The translations under genes and the position numbers were made by a program. The notes under the pieces were generated by a model that saw nothing but the letters and a program-made list of their open reading frames with translations, searched no databases and was not told where the DNA came from. Below are positions 42,054 through 48,938 of a stretch of 64,000 nt of DNA, in pieces (position 1 is the first letter of the stretch; each line of letters begins with the position of its first letter). Origin of the DNA: Nocardia transvalensis NBRC 15921 (GTDB lineage: Bacteria; Actinomycetota; Actinomycetes; Mycobacteriales; Mycobacteriaceae); the NCBI RefSeq assembly GCF_000308875.1, contig NZ_BAGL01000080.1:17457-81456 (forward strand), read 5' to 3'.

Positions 42054-42425
42054 ATGTCGGACATGGACGTTGCCTTGAAGGACATGATGCTGCTGGACGG
42101 CGTCGTCGGCGCCGCCGTCGTCGATTTCGGCAGCGGTATGCCGCTGGGAATGCGCAGCAATTCCAAGGCCTTCGATATCGAGACCGCCGCAGCGGGCAAT
42201 ACGGAGGTGATCCGCGCCAAGATGCGCACGATGGACCAGCTCGGACTCGACCAGGAGATCGAGGACGTGCTCGTCACGCTCGGCCGGCAGTATCATCTCA
42301 TCCGGCCGACTCACGGGCGCAGGAACAAAGGGCTGTTCCTCTACATCGTCCTCGACCGCGACCGCGGCAATCTCGCGCTCGCGCGCCACCGCCTCAAGCA
42401 CATCGAGGAACAGCTCGAGATCTGA
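42054..42425 (+). CDS. Roadblock/LC7-like domain protein
   Basis: A 123-residue protein. DVALKDMMLLDGVVGAAVVDFGSGMPLGM matches the opening of roadblock/LC7 proteins (L..L....G..GAA.VD..SG). Later segments are VIRAKMRTMDQLGLDQEIEDVLVTLGRQYHLIRP and GLFLYIVLDRDRGNLALARHRLKHIE, i.e. the central beta-sheet and C-terminal helix. In actinobacteria such proteins often act with small GTPases or as regulatory dimers, but no GTPase gene is nearby. GAGGAG precedes the ATG. Confidence 0.7.
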   Translation: MSDMDVALKDMMLLDGVVGAAVVDFGSGMPLGMRSNSKAFDIETAAAGNTEVIRAKMRTMDQLGLDQEIEDVLVTLGRQYHLIRPTHGRRNKGLFLYIVLDRDRGNLALARHRLKHIEEQLEI

Positions 42426-42439
42426 CCCGGGCCACGACG

Positions 42440-42896
42440 TCATTCGCCGGGCGGCCGGGCCGTCTCGGCAAGAGCGTGCGCGAGCAGGGCTTGCGCTGTG
42501 CCACACAGTGTTTCGGCGGCCTCGGCGCGCTCGAGCCCGGCCACGTCGCCGAGCCAGACGAACGATTCGATCCCGGTGGCCGAGCGGATGACGACGGCGA
42601 GCCGGTGGATATCGATGTCGGGGCGCGTCTCGCGCAGCGGCGTCAGCGCCTGTTCGATCCAGCCGATCGCACGCCCGCGGCGCAGCAGTGACGGATCACC
42701 CGCGGCGGGTTCGAGCGAAAGACGCAGGGACGTACGCAATTCCGGCTCCCACTCCCGGGTGATCCGCACGCATTCGCGCATGACCAGTTCGAGCCGGGCG
42801 CGCGGATCCGCGGGGGCCGGGTCGGGCAGCAGGCTGTCCTGTTCGATCTCCGGGCGCACCGCCGCCAGCAGGGCGCGCTGGCTGGCGAAATACCCG
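42440..42896 (-). pseudogene. TetR-family regulator remnant, DNA-binding domain lost
   Basis: The frame encodes the end of a TetR HTH (GYFASQRALLAAVRPEIEQDS) followed by a complete ligand-binding domain ending ALAETARPPGE. The ~45 residues that should form helices 1-3 of the HTH are absent. Upstream in frame there is Gly/Arg-rich sequence and a stop. No other frame supplies the missing part. The junction near 42900 suggests a deletion. A GTG at 42859 could still express the ligand domain, but it could not bind DNA. Confidence 0.65.
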
Positions 42897-42928
42897 CCCG
42901 CCCGTCCCCCGCAACCCTCGGCCCGACC

Positions 42929-42945
42929 TCACCCGCGCCGGGTGA
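42929..42945. promoter_or_regulatory. LAL-type inverted repeat, site 1
   Basis: TCACCC (42929-42934)-GCGCC-GGGTGA (42940-42945). It has the same half-sites and 5-base centre as five other sites up to 48.9 kb. Here it lies just upstream of the TetR remnant and may be left over from a deleted promoter. Confidence 0.5.
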
Positions 42946-42977
42946 TGTTCCCGGGCGGTGAGGGGCGGCGGGGCGGG

Positions 42978-43388
42978 TCAGACCTCCTCTTCCGGGCGCC
43001 AGGTGGCGACGGCCCAGATGACGACGACGTCCAGCGCGATGACCAGCACCGACCACCACGGGTAGTAGGGCAGCCACAGGAAGTTGCCGAGGATCGACAG
43101 GGCCGCCAGGCCGATGGCCACGATCCGGGCCCACATCGCTCCCGTCATCAACCCGATCGCGCTGATGATGAGCAGAATGCCGAGCACGATGTGAATCCAG
43201 CCCCACGTGGTGATGTCGAACTTGTAGACGTAGTCCACGCCCACCACGAACAGCTCGTCCTTCGCGACCGCCGAGATGCCCTGGAACAGTGACAGCACGC
43301 CGACGGTGAGCAACAGGATCGCGGCGCCGATCGAGGTGCCCGCCGCCACCCCCTGCCGCACCGGATGGGTGTCCGGAGAGGTTGACAT
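42978..43388 (-). CDS. Four-helix membrane protein (DUF7144-like)
   Basis: A 136-residue protein with four hydrophobic segments: GTSIGAAILLLTVGVLSLFQGISA, WGWIHIVLGILLIISAIGLMTG, ARIVAIGLAALSILGNFLWLP and WSVLVIALDVVVIWAVATW. The sequence ISAVAKDELFVVGVDYVYKFDITTWGWIH between helices 1 and 2 is a conserved feature I associate with an actinobacterial membrane family of unknown role. ATG 43388 has AGGAG six bases upstream. Two inverted repeats of the LAL type lie 61 and 109 bases before the start. Confidence 0.75.
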   Translation of the reverse strand: MSTSPDTHPVRQGVAAGTSIGAAILLLTVGVLSLFQGISAVAKDELFVVGVDYVYKFDITTWGWIHIVLGILLIISAIGLMTGAMWARIVAIGLAALSILGNFLWLPYYPWWSVLVIALDVVVIWAVATWRPEEEV

Positions 43389-43448
43389 ATCCGACTCCTT
43401 CCCTGCACAGACTGTGCGACGACGGTCTCGCAGTCGGACCGGAAATTC

Positions 43449-43515
43449 CTCACCCGCTCGGGGTGAGCGCGGACGCGCGATTCCGCACCGACGGAACTCA
43501 TCCCGGGTGGATGAG
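43449..43515. promoter_or_regulatory. LAL-type inverted repeats, sites 2 and 3
   Basis: Site 2 is CTCACCC (43449-43455)-GCTCG-GGGTGAG (43461-43467), a perfect repeat. Site 3 is CTCATCC (43497-43503)-CGGGT-GGATGAG (43509-43515), also perfect, with a matched base change in both arms. They lie 48 bases apart in the gap between the divergent genes starting at 43388 and 43602. Confidence 0.65.
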
Positions 43516-43601
43516 GCGGCGCGGGGACCCCGGCGCGAAACTGGGCTCGACAGCACCACTCGGGTCGAAATTGTCTCCACCCACGAGAAGGTGAAACGTC
43601 C

Positions 43602-43817
43602 ATGGCGACTGCCGTTCGCTACCGGTTCGTCATCGAGGGCGAACTGTCCGAGCGCGCGCAGGCCGCCTTCCCCGAACTGGTCCGCAGCGACCACTCCATC
43701 GCCGGGACGACGACCCTGTACGGGACGGTCCCCGACAGCACCGCGATCCGCGGCGTGCTGGCGCGTATCGATGCCCTCGGCCTCACCCTGCTCGAGATGT
43801 CACGGCTGCCCGACTGA
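43602..43817 (+). CDS. Small hypothetical protein, 71 aa
   Basis: MATAVRYRFVIEGELSERAQAAFPELVRSDHSIAGTTTLYGTVPDSTAIRGVLARIDALGLTLLEMSRLPD. The order strand, helix, strand, helix, strand suggests a small ferredoxin-like or ACT-like fold, an inference from pattern only. GAGAAGG precedes the ATG. It is divergent from the membrane protein across two LAL-type sites, and its end overlaps the convergent AI-2E gene by 18 bases. I do not know its function. Confidence 0.65.
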   Translation: MATAVRYRFVIEGELSERAQAAFPELVRSDHSIAGTTTLYGTVPDSTAIRGVLARIDALGLTLLEMSRLPD

Positions 43818-44912
43818 ATCCTCGGGCACCTTGTCGGCGATCAGCGCGCTCGCCCAGCGGGTGGTCGGGTCGATATCGAGCAGCAGCGCCTTCACCAGCA
43901 GCGTCAGCGGGACGGCCAGCAGCGCGCCGAGCGGGCCGAGGACCCAGGACCAGAACACCAGCGACAGGAAGGTGACGGTCACGCTGAGGCCCACCGAATC
44001 GCCGACGTACTTCGGCTGGATCACCGACTGGATGACGAAGTTGATCACGCAGTAGACCACGATCACCCAGATCATCAGGGCGGGCCCGCTGTCGAGCAGC
44101 GCGAGCAGCGCCGGCGGCACCAGCCCGATCAGGAATCCGATATTCGGAATGTAGTTGGTGATGAACGACAGCACCGCCCACAGAATGGGCAGCGGAACGC
44201 CCATCAGCCACAGCGCCGTACCGTCGAGCACGGCCACGATCAGACCGAATACCGTCGACACGAGCAGATACTTCCGGGTCCCGAGTGCGAATGTCTCCAG
44301 GGCGTACGCAATTTCGGGACGTTCCGCCGTGACGACCGTCATCTTCCGGCCGATCGCCATTCCGTCGATCGCCATGAACAACAGCAGCGCCAGCACGAAG
44401 AACAAATTCGAGAAGACCCCGATCAGATCGCGCAGCACGGACTCCAGCACGCCGACGACATCGGTCACGTTCAGGCCGCTGAGCATGGCCTGGATCTGCT
44501 CCGCATTCACCCCCGCGTCCGCCAGTGCGCCACGCACCCCCGACAACAGATCGTTCACCCGATCGGTGTAGTTCGGCAGTTCGGTCGCCAATTGGGCCGC
44601 CGACAGCACCAGGGCGCCGACCAGCAGAATCAGGATCAGCCAGACCGCCAGCAGGGCGATCACCATGCCGATCCACGGTCGCAGGCCGCGCCGCCGCGCC
44701 CAGCGCTGCAACGGCTGCGCGACCACCGTCAGCATGACGGCGAGGAAGACCGGGCCGAGTACGCCGGAAAAGGCCTTGATGCCGCTGATGGCCACCACGG
44801 CCGCGGCAACGACGAGCAACACGATCAGCCCGCGCGGAATGGCCCATGCGGCCGCCGTCGCGGCCGGCGGCGCCGTCCGGGGCGAGGTCGTGCCGTTTCG
44901 CCGCATAATCAC
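43800..44912 (-). CDS. AI-2E family transporter (TqsA/YdiK/PerM type)
   Basis: A 370-residue membrane protein with about eight helices. An N-terminal cytosolic stretch is followed by helices GLIVLLVVAAAVVAI and LGPVFLAVMLTVVAQPL, then GMVIALLAVWLILILLVGALVL. A large loop (ELPNYTDRVNDLLSGVRGALADAG...) precedes the C-terminal helices containing LWAVLSFITNYIPNIGFLIGLVPPALLALL and VIQPKYVGDSVGLSVTVTFLSLVFWSWVLGPLGALLAVP, the family hallmark. Members export signals or ions, or run as proton/sodium antiporters, so the substrate is not defined. GTG 44912 has GGAG eight bases upstream. A LAL-type site lies 81 bases before the start. Confidence 0.88.
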   Translation of the reverse strand: MIMRRNGTTSPRTAPPAATAAAWAIPRGLIVLLVVAAAVVAISGIKAFSGVLGPVFLAVMLTVVAQPLQRWARRRGLRPWIGMVIALLAVWLILILLVGALVLSAAQLATELPNYTDRVNDLLSGVRGALADAGVNAEQIQAMLSGLNVTDVVGVLESVLRDLIGVFSNLFFVLALLLFMAIDGMAIGRKMTVVTAERPEIAYALETFALGTRKYLLVSTVFGLIVAVLDGTALWLMGVPLPILWAVLSFITNYIPNIGFLIGLVPPALLALLDSGPALMIWVIVVYCVINFVIQSVIQPKYVGDSVGLSVTVTFLSLVFWSWVLGPLGALLAVPLTLLVKALLLDIDPTTRWASALIADKVPEDSVGQP

Positions 44913-44992
44913 CGCGGTTGCTCCTCGCGCTCGGGTCAGCGGCCGGTTGCACAAGCCGACGGTGAGCGTATTCGAGGAGTGTGGCCACGCTC

Positions 44993-45011
44993 CTCACCCT
45001 CACGAGATGAA
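44993..45011. promoter_or_regulatory. LAL-type inverted repeat, site 4
   Basis: CTCACCC (44993-44999)-TCACG-AGATGAA (45005-45011). The left arm is perfect; the right arm has two mismatches to GGATGAG. It lies between the divergent AI-2E gene and the LAL regulator gene, 124 bases before the latter, allowing autoregulation. Confidence 0.45.
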
Positions 45012-45134
45012 TTCGATCCGGTCAAGAGAACAGTTATCACTCTCGTATTCCTCATATTCCTGGTATAGGTTCGGATTCAGACAGATCAGACGCTCGACAA
45101 CGGCTAGCCGAACGGACAAGCTCACGGAGGCGTT

Positions 45135-47762
45135 ATGGTCGCACCACACCTATCGGCGGCACAGACGCGCGACGACAACCGGTACCGATCCCCCGGTCCG
45201 GCCGATGACGCGCATACCCCGCCCATCCTGTCCTTCACCCCGCTGCGCATGGCCGGGGCGCAGGGCGCGATGGACCGGGCCAGGCGGGCGCCGAACGGGC
45301 AGACCATCCTGGTGTGCGCGCCCGCGGGCACCGGCAAGACCGTTCTCGCGGCCGATTGGGTGCGCCGGCAGCCGGCCGCCACGGTCCGGTGGGTCGGCCT
45401 GGCGGATCTCAGCGACACCCGGCTGTGGTCGGCCGTGGGCGCGGCGCTGGACGTCCCGCTGTATTCGCGGACCGGCCCGATTCCGGATACCCCGGTGGAC
45501 GAGGCCGCCGCGATCGTCTCCGCCCTCGCCGCCACGGGCGCGCCGACCGTCCTGGTCCTCGACGACGCCCACCTGATCGCCGATCCGCTGGCCCTGTCGG
45601 GGCTCGAATACTTCGTCGAGCACGCGCCGCCCTCGCTGACCACCGTCGTCCTCGGCCGGTACGACCCGCCCGTGCGCTGGCACGCGCTGCAGATGACGGC
45701 GCGGCTGACCCGGATCGGCGCGCGCGACCTGCGATTCGACGCCGAGCACACCGCCGCGCTGCTGGAACAGCACGACTGCCGGCTGGCCGACGCCGAACTG
45801 GCCAGCTTCCACGAACTCACCCGCGGCTGGGCGGGCCTGGCGCGGATCGGCGCGATCCACCTCGCCGCGCACACCGGCGACCGGGCGACGGCGATCGCCG
45901 CGCTGGAACACGGACCCCACGCGGTGGCCGACTTCCTGGTCGGCGAGTTGCTGTCGGGGCTCGCGCCCGAGGTCCTCGACTTCCTGCTCGCCACCGCCGT
46001 CCCGGCGTCGTTCTCGGTCGACCTGGCCGAGCGGCTGGCCGGCCCGGGCGCCCCGCGCGCGCTGGAATCGTTGCTGCGCAGCAATTTTCCCCTCGAGGCC
46101 GCGGCCCGGGGCGGCGACCTCTGGTACACCTACCACCCGATGCTGCGCGCCTACCTGCTCGCGGAGATCGCGCGGGCCGATCCCGATCGCGTCCCCGCGC
46201 TGCACGACGCGTGCGCCCGCTGGTTCGTCACCGCCGGGATGCTGCCCGAGGCGCTGCGCCACGTGCTCGCCGACCCGGACCGCGCCGTACTGCCGGAGTT
46301 CGTCCGCGAGCACGGGCCCCGCATGGTGTTCGAGGGCAACGGCGGCGAGCTGTTCCGCCGGCTCGACTGCCTCGGCGCGGCGGACGACGCCTTCGTCCTG
46401 CTGCTGCGCACCGCCGACGCCATCGAGCGGGGCGATATCGTCCAGGCCGTCGCGCTCGGCGAACTCGTGCGCGAACGCCCCCGGCACGAATCCGCGTTCA
46501 TCACCCCGGATCTGCTGGGGGCCTTGACCGATTCCGTGCTGTCCGACGTCGACATCGCGACCGGTCGCGTCGTCGAGACGCCGCCGCGCGAGCTGCCCGC
46601 GCCGACGGGACATCCGGAGATCGACTGCTACATCGCCCTGCAGGCCGCCACCACGCACCTGTTCACGCCGGATCCGCGGCGCTGGGGCGAACCGGAGCTG
46701 CGCAACGCCCTGGCGCTGGCGGAACGCGCCGCGCTGAACCGCCTGACGCTGCACGCGCTCACTCGGCTGGCCGTCGCGGCGGGCCTGAACGGATCGCTCA
46801 CCCTGATGCGCGAACGCTCGCTCCAGGCCGTCGCGTTCGCCGACAGCCATCACCTGGAGGGCACCTCGGCGCTGGCGCAGGCCCGGATCATGGTCGCGCT
46901 CATGGCCTATCTGCAAGCCGACGACGACGCGCTACTGACCGTGGACATCGCGCCGCCGGGCGACGGCACGGTGGCCCCGGCACCCGGCTGGCATGCCCGG
47001 ATCCTCGCGCTGCTGTTCGGCGCCGACTCCGCAGCCGACCGCCACACCGTCGCCGACGCCCTGCGCACCGATATGCACACCGTGCTGCACGAGGCGCCGC
47101 TGGCGGCGACGACGGCCGGTCTGCTGGTCCAGGTCACGTGGGCGCTGTTGCGGGTGCGCTGGCTCGAGCCCGCCCACCGGCTGCACTCCCAGGCGGTCGC
47201 GGTCCTGGGCCGGACCCCCGAGACGATCCTCGCCGAGGCCGCCATCGCCGAGGACAAGCACAGCTCGGCGACCACGGTGGAGCTGGTGGAACCGCTGCTC
47301 GACCAGGACGATCGCCTGCATCCGATCTCCTCGATCCAGGCGTGGCTGCTGTACGCCTCCGCGTGCCACCGGCTCGACCGGCCGGTCGCGGTGTACGACG
47401 CGCTGCACCGCGCGGCGACGCTCGCCTACACCGACCGGCTGATCCGCCCGTTCCTCGACGTGCCCGGCACGGTCGGCCTGCTCGATCAGTACACCGGCCG
47501 GTTCGGTTACCTCGACGACTTCGTCGACACCATCCGCCTGCGCGGGCGGGCCGTCGCGGGCCCGCGCGACCCGCACCTCACCGCCGCCGAGATCGCGGTG
47601 CTGCGCCAGCTGCCCTCCGGGATGACCACCCACCACATCGCGGCCGATCTGGGTGTCTCGATCAACACCGTGAAGACCCACCTCCGCGGCATCTACCACA
47701 AACTGGGGGTCCGCACCCGCGCCGACGCCATCACCCGCGCCCGCACCCTGGGAACCATCTGA
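45135..47762 (+). CDS. LAL (MalT-like) LuxR-family transcriptional regulator
   Basis: An 875-residue STAND regulator. Walker A is APAGTGKT (62-69) and Walker B is VLVLDDAHLI. A winged-helix and arm region follows (FHELTRGWAGLARIGAIHLA, TYHPMLRAYLLAEIARADP), which is the MalT-type NB-ARC layout. The middle is helical, TPR-like repeats. The C-terminal LuxR HTH is LTAAEIAVLRQLPSGMTTHHIAADLG, then VSINTVKTHLRGIYHKLGV. GGAGG lies five bases before ATG 45135. Such proteins oligomerise on ATP and an inducer, and bind repeated sites. E. coli MalT recognises GGGGA(T/G)GAGG. Six related inverted repeats surround this gene, so it probably controls the neighbouring genes and itself. Confidence 0.88.
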   Translation: MVAPHLSAAQTRDDNRYRSPGPADDAHTPPILSFTPLRMAGAQGAMDRARRAPNGQTILVCAPAGTGKTVLAADWVRRQPAATVRWVGLADLSDTRLWSAVGAALDVPLYSRTGPIPDTPVDEAAAIVSALAATGAPTVLVLDDAHLIADPLALSGLEYFVEHAPPSLTTVVLGRYDPPVRWHALQMTARLTRIGARDLRFDAEHTAALLEQHDCRLADAELASFHELTRGWAGLARIGAIHLAAHTGDRATAIAALEHGPHAVADFLVGELLSGLAPEVLDFLLATAVPASFSVDLAERLAGPGAPRALESLLRSNFPLEAAARGGDLWYTYHPMLRAYLLAEIARADPDRVPALHDACARWFVTAGMLPEALRHVLADPDRAVLPEFVREHGPRMVFEGNGGELFRRLDCLGAADDAFVLLLRTADAIERGDIVQAVALGELVRERPRHESAFITPDLLGALTDSVLSDVDIATGRVVETPPRELPAPTGHPEIDCYIALQAATTHLFTPDPRRWGEPELRNALALAERAALNRLTLHALTRLAVAAGLNGSLTLMRERSLQAVAFADSHHLEGTSALAQARIMVALMAYLQADDDALLTVDIAPPGDGTVAPAPGWHARILALLFGADSAADRHTVADALRTDMHTVLHEAPLAATTAGLLVQVTWALLRVRWLEPAHRLHSQAVAVLGRTPETILAEAAIAEDKHSSATTVELVEPLLDQDDRLHPISSIQAWLLYASACHRLDRPVAVYDALHRAATLAYTDRLIRPFLDVPGTVGLLDQYTGRFGYLDDFVDTIRLRGRAVAGPRDPHLTAAEIAVLRQLPSGMTTHHIAADLGVSINTVKTHLRGIYHKLGVRTRADAITRARTLGTI

Positions 47763-47786
47763 CACCGAGCCGGAACCCCTTACGGC

Positions 47787-48377
47787 TCAATGGTATTCGC
47801 GCACCGCGCACCGCTCCTGATTCGGCACGATCAGGCGCTGGTCACGCCGCGCCCGCGCGCCCGGCAGCGGGCGGGCGGCCAGGAAGACAGTGGTCTCGCG
47901 GCGGGTGGTGACGACCCCCGCGGCGTCGAGGGTGACACCGGCGAGGTCACGCGCGAGCGCGAGATCGTCGGCGGGAAAGGCGAACAGGGAGACCGAGACC
48001 GCGCGCCGCCGATCGGGCACCCCGGCGGGGACGGTCACGACGGCCGTGCACCCGGACAGCAGCATGATCGCGGCGGCGAATTCGGTCAGCGGGGTCCCGG
48101 GGATCTCCGCGCCCGCCACGGCCGCCGCGACCGCGCTGCGCAGGGTCGGATGCCCGGGCGGCGTGTACGGCAGCCGGACGCGATTCCATTGCCGCAGCAG
48201 CGGACCGGCGTCGAATTCGGTGCGACCCAGCCAGCGCCGGCGACCGGACGCGAGCAGGCAGCCGACCCGGGCCTGCCAGTGCGCGGGGTCGTCGATGCGG
48301 GCCAGCAGCCGCACGTTGTCGCAGGCGACGCCCCCGGGGTCGCCGGTCGGGGGCGCGGTCGGATGAGCCAGCGTCAT
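47787..48377 (-). CDS. Hypothetical protein, 196 aa
   Basis: I do not recognise this family. It is mostly alpha/beta without a clear membrane helix. Notable stretches are ARIDDPAHWQARVGCLLASGRRRWLGRTEFDAGPLLRQWNRVRLPYTPPGHPTLR, a hydrophobic FAAAIMLLSGCTAVVTVPAG, and DDLALARDLAGVTLDAAGVVTTRRETTVFLAARPL. The ATG at 48377 has GGAGG upstream and shares ATGA with the stop of the preceding gene, so the two are one operon. The operon is divergent from the alkylsulfatase gene across two LAL-type sites. Confidence 0.65.
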   Translation of the reverse strand: MTLAHPTAPPTGDPGGVACDNVRLLARIDDPAHWQARVGCLLASGRRRWLGRTEFDAGPLLRQWNRVRLPYTPPGHPTLRSAVAAAVAGAEIPGTPLTEFAAAIMLLSGCTAVVTVPAGVPDRRRAVSVSLFAFPADDLALARDLAGVTLDAAGVVTTRRETTVFLAARPLPGARARRDQRLIVPNQERCAVREYH

Positions 48378-48694
48378 GGCGACCTCCGGTGATTCGCGCG
48401 ACGACCGCCGCCCGTCGCGCCGACCCGCGCGGGTTCGGGCAGCCGGGCCTGCCGCCACGCGGCGAGGAACGCGACCAGGGCCGCGACGACGAGCACCACG
48501 CACGTCGCGACGGTCCCCGCCAGCAGCGCGGAACTCGCCACGGCCTCGGCGTTGCGGTGGCGGATCAGCAGTGCCGCGCTCACCGGCCCGACGGACGCCA
48601 GCGCCGGAATCAGCAGAACCAGACCGACCGTCACCGGAAATTCGGGAGTGTAGGACCGCCGCTCCCGTACATCGTGATCAGCATTCGCCTTCAT
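48374..48694 (-). CDS. Small membrane protein with two helices
   Basis: A 106-residue protein: a charged N-terminus (MKANADHDVRERRSYTPEF), helix 1 VTVGLVLLIPALASVGPVSAALLI, a short RHRNAEAVA loop, helix 2 LLAGTVATCVVLVVAALVAFLAAW and a basic tail. The N-terminus is probably cytosolic, with both ends inside. ATG 48694 has GGAG seven bases upstream. It is translationally coupled to the downstream 196-aa gene through ATGA. LAL-type site 5 lies 89 bases upstream. Its function is unknown. Confidence 0.6.
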   Translation of the reverse strand: MKANADHDVRERRSYTPEFPVTVGLVLLIPALASVGPVSAALLIRHRNAEAVASSALLAGTVATCVVLVVAALVAFLAAWRQARLPEPARVGATGGGRRANHRRSP

Positions 48695-48782
48695 CCGACA
48701 CTCCAGACATGCGGTCGGGTCTCGGCCGGTCGAACCCGGCGGTTTCGGAGGACGAGTGTGCCCGCACCGGCACGGGCCCGGC

Positions 48783-48864
48783 CTCACCCCGTCGGGATGA
48801 TCTCGACCCGATACACGCCGGTCGGACGGCCCGCACGGTGCGGTTTTCACCCGGCGCGGGTGAG
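48783..48864. promoter_or_regulatory. LAL-type inverted repeats, sites 5 and 6
   Basis: Site 5 is CTCACCC (48783-48789)-CGTCG-GGATGAT (48795-48801). Site 6 is TTCACCC (48846-48852)-GGCGC-GGGTGAG (48858-48864). They are 63 bases apart in the gap between the divergent small membrane protein operon and the alkylsulfatase gene. Site 6 is nearly identical to site 1 read on the other strand. Confidence 0.6.
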
Positions 48865-48938
48865 GCATCGCAGGCGTGGACCTGCGATCGTCGCTGCTCG
48901 ACACTGCCAGCGGCGCGGGAGCGATAGGGGTGCGTGCG

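Noticed and set aside
43389..43601. DosR/DevR box for the membrane-protein and stress genes
   Set aside because: The palindromes here (CTCAYCC-N5-GGRTGAG) do not match the DosR form (GGGAC...GTCCC) in sequence or spacing.
46932..47765. Long minus-strand frames inside the LAL regulator gene
   Set aside because: They are complementary shadows. The plus strand has Walker, LuxR-HTH and ribosome-site evidence.
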